This document shows, one piece after another, positions 8,492 through 16,403 of a stretch of 64,000 nt of DNA. Source of the DNA: Microbacterium mitrae (lineage in GTDB: Bacteria; Actinomycetota; Actinomycetes; Actinomycetales; Microbacteriaceae); the NCBI RefSeq assembly GCF_008017445.1, contig NZ_VRSW01000003.1, forward strand, positions 219,367-283,366, written 5' to 3'. The position numbers and the translations under genes were made by a program. The notes below the pieces were generated by a model. That model was not told the DNA's origin and ran no database searches. It was given only the letters and a program-made list of their open reading frames with translations. Position 1 is the stretch's first letter. Each line of letters opens with the position of its first letter.

Positions 8492-9559
8492 TTAGCGCGT
8501 GGTCTCGTGTGCGATGAGCTGCACCAAAGCGTCGATATCGGCTTCGCTAGTGTCAAAGCTGCACATCAGGCGCACTTCGCGGTTGGCGGCATTCCAGTCA
8601 TAAAAACGGAACGTCTCGCGCACGCGATCGGCGACACCCTCGGGCAGGGTCGCAAAGACGCCGTTGGACTGAGTGGGCTGCGTAAACCCGACGCCGCGAA
8701 TGGAACCATCGGCAGCGCCGGCCTCGAGAGCGGAGCGCAGACGCTGAGCCATTGCGTTGGCGTGCGAGGCGTTGCGCAACCACAGGTCGCCTTCGAGCAG
8801 CGCGATGAGCTGCGCCGAAACGAAGCGCATCTTCGATGAGAGCTGCATGTTGAGCTTGCGGAGATATTTGAGGCCCGTCGCGGCTTCTTGGTTCATCACC
8901 ACGATCGCTTCGCCCAGCATGGCGCCATTCTTGGTTCCGCCGAAGCTCATGACATCAACGCCGGCATCCCGGGTGAAGGCACGCATGGGCGCACCCAGCG
9001 CCGCGGCGGCATTCGCCAGGCGAGCGCCATCCATGTGCACGGTCATGCCGAGGCTGTGAGCGTGAGACGCGATCGCGCGGATCTCATCGATGGAGTACAG
9101 CGTGCCGAGCTCGGTGGTCTGAGTGATCGAAACAACCAGCGGCTGCGCGCGGTGCTCATCACCCCAGCCCCACGCCTCTTTGTCGATGAGCTCGGGCGTG
9201 AGCTTGCCGTCGGGGGTGTCTACGGTCAGCAGCTTGATGCCGCCGACGCGTTCGGGGGCGCCGCCCTCGTCAACGTTGATGTGAGCGGTGGAGGCGGCAA
9301 TAACGGCTCCCCAACGGGGGATCATCGACTGGAGGCCGACAACGTTTGCGCCCGTGCCGTTGAACACCGGAAAAGCTTCAACGCCCTCGCCCAGATGAGC
9401 GGCAAAAACGGCCTGCAGGCGCTCACTGTACTGGTCATCGCCATACGCGATCTGGTGCCCGCCGTTTGCTTCGGCGATGGCCGCGAGTACCTCCGGGTGA
9501 ATGCCGGAGTAGTTGTCGGAAGCGAAGCCGCGTACGTTCACATCGTGCAGATTGGTCAC
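8492..9559 (-). CDS. ltaE: low-specificity L-threonine aldolase
   Basis: 355-residue fold-type I PLP enzyme that cleaves L-threonine/allo-threonine to glycine and acetaldehyde. SFGGTKNG carries the Schiff-base Lys210, HMDGAR the cofactor-binding Asp177, and FNGTGANVVGL and THAHINVDEGGAPE-type segments (STAHINVDEGGAP here) are characteristic. Length is normal. The GTG start gives MTNLHDVNVRGFASDNYSG; the ribosome site is weak, and a start a few codons downstream cannot be excluded. A strong terminator follows. Possible link to glycine/serine supply, as an L-serine dehydratase lies ~4 kb away, but it is not in an operon. Confidence 0.93.
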   Translation of the reverse strand: MTNLHDVNVRGFASDNYSGIHPEVLAAIAEANGGHQIAYGDDQYSERLQAVFAAHLGEGVEAFPVFNGTGANVVGLQSMIPRWGAVIAASTAHINVDEGGAPERVGGIKLLTVDTPDGKLTPELIDKEAWGWGDEHRAQPLVVSITQTTELGTLYSIDEIRAIASHAHSLGMTVHMDGARLANAAAALGAPMRAFTRDAGVDVMSFGGTKNGAMLGEAIVVMNQEAATGLKYLRKLNMQLSSKMRFVSAQLIALLEGDLWLRNASHANAMAQRLRSALEAGAADGSIRGVGFTQPTQSNGVFATLPEGVADRVRETFRFYDWNAANREVRLMCSFDTSEADIDALVQLIAHETTR

Positions 9560-9574
9560 CGAGATAGCCTATGA

Positions 9575-9715
9575 CCTTTTCGAGGTGGCACAGCATTCTC
9601 GTAAGCCGCGGCGTGGTTCCGTGCGCCCGTGCTGGAACTTGCCGCGTGGTTGCGCGAACGTACGCCGGCGCTGGAACCTGGTGCGTGGTTCCGCGAACCC
9701 CTGCGGTGGCGAGAA
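9575..9715. repeat. cluster of GGTTCC/GGAACC motifs
   Basis: Short spacer with GTGGTTCCG at 9613, GGAACC at 9675 and GTGGTTCCG at 9686, plus degenerate copies. Nothing else is recognisable between the two minus-strand genes. Confidence 0.6.
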
Positions 9716-10567
9716 TTAGGCAATCGGCGTGGTGGTGTCGGTGGCCTCGCGCAGCGGGCCGCGCATGAAAGACCAGTGCCGCACGGGGAGCGCGCGCACG
9801 AGCACGTCAACGATGTAGGCCTTGCGGCCGATCATGGTGCGTGCGCGTCGTTTCAGGGTGGCGTTGACGATGATGCCTGCCGCGACCGCGGGCTCGGTGT
9901 CGTACATGCGCGCTTGTGCGGTGGCGGCGCGGTCGGCGATGGCCGGGTCGAGGGCTGCGGCGAACCGACCTCGCAAGATGATGCCGGTCTTCACTCCGGC
10001 TGGGTAGATGGCGCCGACCGTGATCGGTGAGCCTTCGAGTTCGTGGCGCAGGGCTTCGGAGAAACCGCGCACCGCGAACTTGCTCATTGAATAGGGAATG
10101 CGTCCGCCCGGGGCTGCGAGCGCGTAGATGCTCGCAAGGTGGGTGATGTGGGCGCGGCGAGACGCGTGGAGGGCCGGCAGCAAGCCCTTGGTGATGTTGA
10201 CTGTTCCCCACAGGTTCACATCCATCAGCCAGCGCATCTCGGCCATGGTGAGCTGTTCGAGCGAGCCGAGCATGGATGAGCCGGCGCACGTGATCAGCGA
10301 CTGCAGCGCGGTGTGTTCGGCGATGATCTCGGTGCAGGTGGCGGCGACCGCGTCATCGTCGGCCAGGTCGACGACATGGGTTGTGATGACCGCTTGGGGT
10401 GCGAGCGCTTGGATTTCGGCCGCGACGGTGGCGAGGGCGGTAGCGTCGCGGTCGATGAGGGCGAGGTTTGCTCCGAGCTGGGCGAGTTGGCGAGCGACTT
10501 CGGCGCCCATGCCGGCGGCGGCTCCGGTGATGGCGCTGGTGTGTCCGGTGGCATTAAGTCGGGGCAT
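9716..10567 (-). CDS. short-chain dehydrogenase/reductase
   Basis: 283-residue classical SDR. The cofactor motif TGAAAGMG is at 14-21, Asp40 after beta-2 (LALIDRD) points to NAD(H) preference, and CAG at 94-96, Ser146 and Tyr159-x3-Lys163 (YSMSK) complete the active site. The start is fixed by GGAAGGA 6 nt before ATG. The C-terminal ~40 residues (TMIGRKAYIVDVLVRALPVRHW) resemble SDRs acting on lipid-like alcohols. Monocistronic by spacing. Substrate unknown. Confidence 0.92.
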   Translation of the reverse strand: MPRLNATGHTSAITGAAAGMGAEVARQLAQLGANLALIDRDATALATVAAEIQALAPQAVITTHVVDLADDDAVAATCTEIIAEHTALQSLITCAGSSMLGSLEQLTMAEMRWLMDVNLWGTVNITKGLLPALHASRRAHITHLASIYALAAPGGRIPYSMSKFAVRGFSEALRHELEGSPITVGAIYPAGVKTGIILRGRFAAALDPAIADRAATAQARMYDTEPAVAAGIIVNATLKRRARTMIGRKAYIVDVLVRALPVRHWSFMRGPLREATDTTTPIA

Positions 10568-10708
10568 CGGGATCCTTCCGCGGCATCATTGCGCGCAGTC
10601 TCATCGTGGCGCACCGCCCGCCGAATCCGCGCCCGCCATGCCGAGGTTCCGATTTGTGATGACCTCCCGTGCCGGTGCGACTACTCTCGTCAGTGAGGGG
10701 AGGTTTCA

Positions 10709-11269
10709 ATGAGGAAAAAACACGCCGACGCGATTGCCGAAGGAGTCGCCATTGCGCTCGCGGCAGCCCGGCTGATTGTGAAGAATCACATCCTCGTTGA
10801 CACCATCGCCGACGGCGAAAACTTTGACGTAGGGCACTTTGACGCGGTCGCTCGCAACGCCATGGAGACGCTCGCGAAAGAGTCGGAGAAGGCGGCCCGA
10901 CGCCTCAAGAAAATGCAGCGTGCCGCATTCGGGCGCTACTCGCTGTCTGACGGCACGCACGATTACCGTGATCGCGACGTGAAAAATCTCCGCCAGCGAC
11001 GCAAACACTCCGAACAGGTCGCCGCGAAGTTGCGCGAAATGATGGACGACGAATCCGCCGTGCGCGCCCTCGTCGAATCGAGCCGCGAGGCGGCCTGGAC
11101 CGACGTCGCCAACAATCTGCAGAATCGATTGCGGGTTGAGGCCATGCGCCCCGACGCCGACCCCGACTACGAGAGCATGCGCGACGCCCGAATCCAAGCG
11201 CTGTTGATGATTGACTTGCAAAACCTCGAGGCCCAGGCCAAGAAACGTCAGGAGTGGGCCGGGCAGTAG
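10709..11269 (+). CDS. conserved hypothetical, coiled-coil rich
   Basis: 186 residues, charged and almost wholly helical, with a basic coiled-coil-like centre (ETLAKESEKAARRLKKMQ, RQRRKHSEQVAAKLREMMDD). No signal peptide, transmembrane helix or catalytic motif. GGGGAGG 5-11 nt before ATG gives a confident start. I do not recognise the family. It stands alone between a divergent SDR and tRNA-Arg. Confidence 0.8.
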   Translation: MRKKHADAIAEGVAIALAAARLIVKNHILVDTIADGENFDVGHFDAVARNAMETLAKESEKAARRLKKMQRAAFGRYSLSDGTHDYRDRDVKNLRQRRKHSEQVAAKLREMMDDESAVRALVESSREAAWTDVANNLQNRLRVEAMRPDADPDYESMRDARIQALLMIDLQNLEAQAKKRQEWAGQ

Positions 11270-11427
11270 GTTCTGGCGTGGGGGTGTGCGGCGTGCTGCG
11301 TGCGCGTCGCGGAACCGCGGGGCTGGGTATGTGCGGCGCGCCCGGGATTCCGTTGCGCCGCCGCCGATTCGCTCCTAGGCGGAGAGTGTTGTAAGCTTAT
11401 CTACGGCCAAGCGAAAGCAACGGCCGG

Positions 11428-11500
11428 GCGTTCGTAGCTCAATGGATAGAGCATCTGACTACGGATCAGAAGGTTGGGGGTTCGAGTCCCTTCGAGCGCA
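11428..11500 (+). tRNA. tRNA-Arg (anticodon ACG)
   Basis: Complete cloverleaf: acceptor GCGTTCG with CGAGCGC, D-arm AGCTCAATGGATAGAGC, anticodon stem TCTGA/TCAGA with loop CTACGGA (ACG at 11461-11463), T-arm GGGGGTTCGAGTCCC, discriminator A. CCA is not encoded. The A34 would be edited to inosine to read CGN codons. Confidence 0.97.
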
Positions 11501-11520
11501 CACTGTGTTGAGACAGTCCA

Positions 11521-11552
11521 GAAAGCCTCTGCGAAAGCAGAGGCTTTCTTCG
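11521..11552 (+). terminator. tRNA-Arg terminator
   Basis: Stem GAAAGCCTCTGC / GCAGAGGCTTTC around a GAAA tetraloop, then TTCGTTTC. Confidence 0.88.
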
Positions 11553-11639
11553 TTTCTGCAGGTTGTCAGGGAGGCGCGGCGTCACGCCTTGAGTCTGGCG
11601 CGAAGCGCCCGTCGCGGCAAGCGTCGTGCCGGTTTCGGC

Positions 11640-12116
11640 GGCTTCGGGCTCTGCGAAGTCTCCCAAATGTCGGACGCGTTTGGCGACGCGCCGGCCGATC
11701 GGCCCCTGTGGGGGTATTCGGAACCACTTCTCCGACATTTGGCAACGGCGCGAGCCGCGGGGGTGGTTCCGCGAGCCTCGGGGGTGGTTCCGTAACCCGC
11801 GGTGGTCGTTCCGCGTTAAATCCGGCGGCCTTGGGTGCGGCGAAGCTTCCCAAATGTCGGAAGAATTTCGCGACGCGCCGGTGGATGGGCCCCGGTGAGG
11901 GTATTTGGAACCATGTCTCCGACATTTGGCAACGGCGCGCGGCGCGGGCGTGGTTCCGTGTAGCGCCGTGCCGATTCCCGAGGCTTCGGGCGCGGCGGAG
12001 TTCCCAAATGTCGGACGAATTTGGCGACGCGCCGGTGGATGGGCCCCGGTGAGGGTATTTGGAACCATGTCTCCGACATTTGGCAACGGCGCGCGGCGCG
12101 GGCGTGGTTCCGTGCG
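11640..12116. repeat. three long repeats with internal inverted arms
   Basis: Each unit contains CCAAATGTCGGA (11663, 11850, 12004), ~56 bp of GC-rich sequence, the inverse arm TCCGACATTTGG (11731, 11918, 12072), then GGCAACGGCGCG and a GTGGTTCCG motif. Units 2 and 3 differ at only about 3 positions over ~114 bp and lie 154 bp apart; unit 1 is more diverged. The reading frames through the block are repeat translations, not genes. It occupies the gap between the tRNA-Arg terminator and the next small gene. Confidence 0.85.
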
Positions 12117-12168
12117 CCGGCTCGGGTGAGATGTGAGCGCACACAGCTTGGGGGCGTAACGTCCAGAA

Positions 12169-12426
12169 ATGAGAAGAAATCAGCGAACTGACCGGGAGTC
12201 AGATAGAAGAAGTTCCGAGCGGTGGGACAACGAAGGCGGGCACGCCGCTCCCACTGCGCCGCGAATCGAAACCGAATCGGGTTGGTTGCGAGCGATTGGG
12301 CGCCACTGGCAGGGCTACAAGCCCACCGCCGAAACCCAGGGCCGTGCCGAGGTGCAAGCGCGAACACGCGCGCAGAAGCCGTTCGACATTCCGTCCTACC
12401 CGCCGCAGGAGGGTGGGCTGAGCTGA
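12169..12426 (+). CDS. small orphan protein
   Basis: 85 residues, hydrophilic and charged, ending in RAQKPFDIPSYPPQEGGLS. Codon use in the second half is typical of the genome, the first 20 codons less so. There is no Shine-Dalgarno, but TAACGT (12157-12162) ends exactly 6 nt before the ATG as in the other probable leaderless genes, and a terminator follows. No family recognised. It could instead be a chance frame behind the repeat block. Confidence 0.42.
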   Translation: MRRNQRTDRESDRRSSERWDNEGGHAAPTAPRIETESGWLRAIGRHWQGYKPTAETQGRAEVQARTRAQKPFDIPSYPPQEGGLS

Positions 12427-12500
12427 TGCGCGGGGTCGCCGCAGCTTGCCGCCCGATCTAGACCGACACCGAAGGGGGTCGGACTAACCCCGCGCCATCG

Positions 12501-12528
12501 AGCCTCTGCAGTGGCAGGGGCTTTTTCG
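12501..12528 (+). terminator. intrinsic terminator
   Basis: Stem AGCCTCTGC/GCAGGGGCT (two G-U pairs), AGTG loop, TTTTTC tail. It would end the 12169 transcript. Confidence 0.75.
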
Positions 12529-12594
12529 TTGTCGATCGGTGCGACATGCGTGCCGCACCGACCCGCGATGCTAGTCGCCAGCAGCTAACCGCTC

Positions 12595-12975
12595 CTACTT
12601 CACCGCGACAACGGTGAGTTCCATGCCCATCTCGCGGTGATTTCCGATGGCGCACCAGCCCTCGAGATCCGAACCAATCACACCGACCGTGATGGTTTCG
12701 CTCGCACCGGGTGCCAGGTCATCCGTCTTCACACCGTTGGCGAACTCGAGGTCGTGCATCACGGTTCCGGTGTTCTCAAACGTGACCACCAGCTCATTGC
12801 CGACCGGAACCTCGATGACGTTGGGCACGTAGCTCATGCCAGAAACCGTGACCGTCACTTCGGTCGTCTCGCCCGTGGCGGCCACCGCGTCAGAAGAACC
12901 CGAGGCGCAGCCGGTGAGAAGCAACAGCGTTGCGGCGATGGCGCCCAGCTTGATGACGGATGTGCGAAGAGGCAC
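12595..12975 (-). CDS. cupredoxin-domain lipoprotein
   Basis: 126 residues. A lipobox LLLTGC (Cys23) predicts lipidation and anchoring to the outer face of the membrane. The rest is one cupredoxin barrel with type-1 copper ligands in the expected order: His74 (TVMHDLEF), Cys108, His113 and Met118 in WCAIGNHREMGM. GTG 12975 is chosen over the upstream ATG because AGGAG stands 7 nt before it and the signal peptide then begins normally. Probably a small electron carrier or copper-binding protein; its redox partner is not in the window. Confidence 0.88.
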   Translation of the reverse strand: MPLRTSVIKLGAIAATLLLLTGCASGSSDAVAATGETTEVTVTVSGMSYVPNVIEVPVGNELVVTFENTGTVMHDLEFANGVKTDDLAPGASETITVGVIGSDLEGWCAIGNHREMGMELTVVAVK

Positions 12976-13037
12976 GGCACGCTCCTGACGTGTTGAGTTT
13001 GACGGTGGTTCCATCCTCTCTCATCACCCGCGCCCCA

Positions 13038-13092
13038 CCCAAAGCATCCCCCAAAGCGCCACCCCCAAAGCATCACCCACGCCACCCAAAGC
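13038..13092. repeat. four CCCAAAGC direct repeats in a divergent promoter region
   Basis: CCCAAAGC begins at 13038, 13050, 13064 and 13085, between the cupredoxin start and the serine dehydratase promoter. Possible regulator binding array; no family assigned. Confidence 0.55.
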
Positions 13093-13115
13093 GCCGGTGC
13101 AACCGCTAACAGATC

Positions 13116-13121
13116 TAGGCT
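13116..13121 (+). promoter_or_regulatory. -10 box TAGGCT, leaderless promoter of sdaA
   Basis: TAGGCT ends 6 nt before GTG 13128. The GGGGAG directly abutting the start codon is too close to act as a Shine-Dalgarno, so a leaderless transcript explains the start better. Confidence 0.55.
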
Positions 13122-13127
13122 GGGGAG

Positions 13128-14618
13128 GTGACTGCGTACGTCTCTGCTTTTGACCTGTTCTCCATTGGTGTCGGACCGTCAAGCTCCCACACCGTTGGCC
13201 CCATGCGGGCCGCCGTCGACTTTGTCGAACGGTTGCAGCAGAGCGGAACCATTGCTCGCGTCACGCGGGTGAGTTGCGCACTGTACGGCTCGCTCGGAGC
13301 CACCGGCATTGGCCACGGAACCCCGGATGCCGTGGTCGCAGGGCTGCGCGGCCTGCACCCCGAAACCGTCGACCCGGCCGCGGTGCGAAACGCCTGGACA
13401 AACTACCCCGAGAACGAGCCACTGAATCTTGCCGGCGAGCACGAGGTCGCGTTCGTCAAGGCGGACATCACCTTCGAGCCGCGCACGCGCCTGCCCGGTC
13501 ACCCCAACGCGATGACGCTGTGGGCCTACAGCGGCGACGAGGTCGTCGCAGAAGAGACCTACTACTCCGTCGGCGGCGGGTTTATTCGCCGCGAGGGTCA
13601 GGGCGAAAGCCTTGGCACGCGATCCTTCCCCTACGCCTACCGCGACGCCGAATCGCTGCTTGAGCTGTGCGATGAGCACGGCCTCAGCATCGCCGAAATT
13701 GCACGTCACAACGAGGAGTCGCTGCGCGGCGAAGCGGAAGTCGCCGAAGGCCTTGACGCCATTTGGAACGCCATGGCTGGCTGCGTCGACGCGGGGCTGC
13801 ACACTCCCGGCGTGCTGCCCGGAATTCTGGGCGTCAAGCGCCGCGCCAACACCATCCGCGAGCAGCTCGAGGCCTCAGAATCTGACGGCCATCGCGAGCT
13901 TCCCGGCGAGTGGCTCGGTGCGTTCGCACTCGCCGTCAACGAAGAGAACGCCGCGGGTGGCCGCGTCGTCACCGCTCCCACCAACGGCGCCGCAGGTATC
14001 CTCCCCGCCGTCGCGATGTACTGGTGGCGCTTCTTGGCTGACTCCGGCCTCGGCCAGGGCAACGCCGTCACCCCGCACGGCGAGCTCGTCGGCAGTGCGC
14101 TGCTCGGCTTCACATCAGAGGCCACGGAACCAAATCCCAACAACCTGAGCGAAGAAGAGCTTGCCGACGCGAATCGCCGCCGCGGCATTCGCCGATTCCT
14201 CCTCACGGCGACGGCCCTTGGTTCCCTCTTCAAAGCCAACGCCTCCATCTCGGGAGCCGAAGGCGGCTGCCAAGCCGAAGTTGGTTCCGCGTGCGCGATG
14301 GCGGCCGGCGGCCTCACCGCTGTGATGGGCGGCACCAACCGGCAGATCGAAAACGCTGCCGAGATTGCGATGGAGCACCACCTCGGCCTCACGTGCGACC
14401 CGGTTGGTGGCCTCGTGCAGATTCCGTGTATCGAGCGCAACGCGATCGCCGCCTCCACCGCTGTCACCGCCGCGCGCCTCGCGCTGCGTGGCGACGGCAC
14501 GCACTACGTCTCACTCGATGCCGTGGTCGAAACCATGCGCCAGACCGGCATCGACATGTCAACGAAGTACAAGGAGACCAGCGAGGGCGGCCTCGCCGTT
14601 AACGTCATCGAGTGCTAA
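13128..14618 (+). CDS. sdaA: L-serine dehydratase (ammonia-lyase), Fe-S type
   Basis: 496-residue single-chain enzyme converting L-serine to pyruvate and ammonia. The N-terminal beta-domain starts AFDLFSIGVGPSSSHTVGPM, a signature of the family. The alpha-domain carries the substrate loop APTNGAAGILPAV and Cys residues in GGCQAEVGSACAMAAGG and LTCDPVGGLVQIPCIERNA, which ligate the [4Fe-4S] cluster. The family start supports GTG 13128. No downstream partner; an 89-bp-plus spacer separates it from the ABC exporter. Confidence 0.96.
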   Translation: MTAYVSAFDLFSIGVGPSSSHTVGPMRAAVDFVERLQQSGTIARVTRVSCALYGSLGATGIGHGTPDAVVAGLRGLHPETVDPAAVRNAWTNYPENEPLNLAGEHEVAFVKADITFEPRTRLPGHPNAMTLWAYSGDEVVAEETYYSVGGGFIRREGQGESLGTRSFPYAYRDAESLLELCDEHGLSIAEIARHNEESLRGEAEVAEGLDAIWNAMAGCVDAGLHTPGVLPGILGVKRRANTIREQLEASESDGHRELPGEWLGAFALAVNEENAAGGRVVTAPTNGAAGILPAVAMYWWRFLADSGLGQGNAVTPHGELVGSALLGFTSEATEPNPNNLSEEELADANRRRGIRRFLLTATALGSLFKANASISGAEGGCQAEVGSACAMAAGGLTAVMGGTNRQIENAAEIAMEHHLGLTCDPVGGLVQIPCIERNAIAASTAVTAARLALRGDGTHYVSLDAVVETMRQTGIDMSTKYKETSEGGLAVNVIEC

Positions 14619-14682
14619 CCGCGCACTCTCGACGGCCCAACCTCGCCCGACGGCCCAACCCCACTTGACAAGCTGGGGTCTC

Positions 14683-14711
14683 TTGACGGGCTGGGCTCTG
14701 CGGAGCATATT
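14683..14711 (+). promoter_or_regulatory. promoter of the ABC-2 exporter, leaderless
   Basis: -35 TTGACG (14683-14688), 17-bp spacer, -10 CATATT (14706-14711), 6 nt, ATG 14718. A second TTGACA lies at 14665-14670. Confidence 0.6.
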
Positions 14712-14717
14712 CGAGCC

Positions 14718-15458
14718 ATGACCACGAATCCGGCCGTCACCGTGCGCGACCTTCACGTCAAGCGCGGCAATACGTCTGTGTTTCGCGGTTTTGACCTCGA
14801 CATCGCGCCGGGAAAGCTGGTTGGCCTGCTCGGGCCGTCTGGCTGCGGCAAGACCACGCTGATGCGCTGCATTGTTGGGGCGCAACGGATTGCGTCGGGG
14901 CAGGTGACGGTGTTGGGGCAGCCGGGCGGAACCACGGGGCTGCGAAAGCGGGTCTCGTACGCCACGCAATCGGCGGCGGTCTATGACGACCTGACGGTGC
15001 GGCAGAACCTCGACTACTTCGGCCGGGTGCTCGGCGGCACGCGCGCCGACACCGATCGCGCGCTCGCGGCTGTTGGGCTGTGCGATCAGTCAAGACAGCG
15101 TGTTGCCACCCTCAGCGGCGGTCAACGTGGTCGTGTTTCGCTGGCCGTTGCCATGCTGGCAGACCCCGAGCTGCTGGTGCTTGACGAGCCAACCGTTGGG
15201 CTTGACCCGCTGCTGCGCGAATCGATCTGGACCGTGCTGAGAGCCCTCGCCGATGAGGGCAAGACACTCATCGTTTCAAGCCACGTCATGGACGAAGCCA
15301 TGCGCTGTGACGAGGTGATTCTGCTGCGCGATGGGCGCCTCGTCGGGCAGATGGCACCGAGCGAACTCCTCGAATCAACCGGAACGACCGATGCCGACGC
15401 CGCCTTCTTGGCGCTGATCAAGCGGCATGCGGGTGAGACTCGGCGGCGAGCATCATGA
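14718..15458 (+). CDS. ABC transporter ATP-binding protein (ABC-2 exporter)
   Basis: 246-residue nucleotide-binding subunit: Walker A GPSGCGKTT (~38-46), Q-loop YATQSAAVYDDLT, signature LSGGQRGR, Walker B LLVLDEPTVGLDP, H-loop SSHVMDE. It overlaps the permease gene by 4 bp (ATGA), so the two are translationally coupled. The class (CcmA/DrrA-like) exports drugs or lipids; nothing nearby names the substrate. Confidence 0.95.
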   Translation: MTTNPAVTVRDLHVKRGNTSVFRGFDLDIAPGKLVGLLGPSGCGKTTLMRCIVGAQRIASGQVTVLGQPGGTTGLRKRVSYATQSAAVYDDLTVRQNLDYFGRVLGGTRADTDRALAAVGLCDQSRQRVATLSGGQRGRVSLAVAMLADPELLVLDEPTVGLDPLLRESIWTVLRALADEGKTLIVSSHVMDEAMRCDEVILLRDGRLVGQMAPSELLESTGTTDADAAFLALIKRHAGETRRRAS

Positions 15459-16189
15459 ACCTGGGCCGCACACTCGCCACCGCCCGCCGGGTGCTCATGC
15501 AACTGCTGCATGACCACCGCTCGTTGGCGCTGCTGATCATCGCGCCGAGTCTTCTCGTTGGGCTCTTCGCGTGGCTCTTCGTCGAACAAGATCAGGTCTT
15601 TCAGACCGTCGGCCCCGCCATTCTCGCGCTCTTTCCCTTCATCGTGATGTTTCTCATCACCTCGATTGCGACGCTGCGCGAGCGGCGAGATGGAACCTTG
15701 GAGCGGCTCATGACGATGCCGCTGGGGCGGGGCGATTTCATCGGCGGCTACGCGCTGGCCTTTGCGGCTGCTGCGATCGTGCAGTCTCTCATCACCGTCA
15801 CGTTTGCGGTGGCGGTGTGCGGGCTGGAGGTTGATGGGCCGCTATGGCAACTCGCGCTGGTTGCGATTGTTGACGCGCTGCTCGGAACCGCTTTGGGGCT
15901 GCTTGCGAGCGCATTCGCGCGCACCGAGTTTCAAGTGGTGCAGTTCATGCCGGTGCTGGTGTTTCCGCAGATTCTGCTGGGAGGCGTCATCATGCCGCGG
16001 GATCAGATGACCGAAGCCTTGCAGGCGATCTCCGACTGGCTGCCGCTCAGCTACGCGATTGATGCGGCCAACGCCGTGACGCGCGGCGACGAAATCGGCG
16101 ACCTGCTGGTTCCGCTCGGCGTGGTGTGCGCGTTTGTGATTGGTTCCATCGTGCTGGCCTCGCTGACGCTGCGCCGCCGCACGCCCTAA
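15455..16189 (+). CDS. ABC-2 type permease
   Basis: 244 residues with six predicted transmembrane segments. ERRDGTLERLMTMPLGRGDFIGGY is the cytoplasmic coupling segment typical of ABC-2 permeases, and PQILLGGVIMP followed by LSYAID is the conserved C-terminal pattern. It would form an exporter with the preceding ATPase. Confidence 0.93.
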   Translation: MNLGRTLATARRVLMQLLHDHRSLALLIIAPSLLVGLFAWLFVEQDQVFQTVGPAILALFPFIVMFLITSIATLRERRDGTLERLMTMPLGRGDFIGGYALAFAAAAIVQSLITVTFAVAVCGLEVDGPLWQLALVAIVDALLGTALGLLASAFARTEFQVVQFMPVLVFPQILLGGVIMPRDQMTEALQAISDWLPLSYAIDAANAVTRGDEIGDLLVPLGVVCAFVIGSIVLASLTLRRRTP

Positions 16190-16232
16190 CGCTTTGCCGG
16201 GGAGTCGTGCACGAAACGGCGCCTACGTGACG

Positions 16233-16261
16233 TTGTAAAGAACTTGCATGCTGTCTACTGT
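16233..16261 (+). promoter_or_regulatory. candidate promoter for the small ORF and GH2 gene
   Basis: -35 TTGTAA (16233-16238), 17 bp, -10 TACTGT (16256-16261). Predicted +1 is near 16268, leaving a leader with a small hairpin ACCGG/CCGGT before the coupled ORF at 16305. Confidence 0.5.
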
Positions 16262-16304
16262 TAGAGGCAACCGGTGTTTCTCCGGTAGTTCAGCAAGGAT
16301 TCCG

Positions 16305-16403
16305 ATGGCCCCCGCATTAGGTGCCACCTCGAAACGTCTTTCTCTTGGCGCGCGCTCGGTGGCTCATTTCGTTGTCTCGCCTCCCACGGAGCCCATCGCA
16401 TGA
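16305..16403 (+). CDS. 32-codon ORF coupled to the GH2 gene
   Basis: A short frame of 32 residues starting MAPALGATSKRLSLGARSV and ending PTEPIA. AAGGA (16295-16299) stands 5 nt before its ATG, and its TGA (16401-16403) overlaps the ATG of the hydrolase as ATGA. A proper ribosome site plus stop/start overlap suggests real translation that feeds ribosomes into the next gene. No family; it may be a leader peptide, a small protein, or chance. Confidence 0.45.
   Translation: MAPALGATSKRLSLGARSVAHFVVSPPTEPIA

Noticed and set aside
11640..12116. Repeat block considered as a CRISPR array
   Set aside because: Units are ~150 bp, not 28-37 bp repeats with unique spacers; conserved sequence spans the whole unit and no cas genes are nearby.
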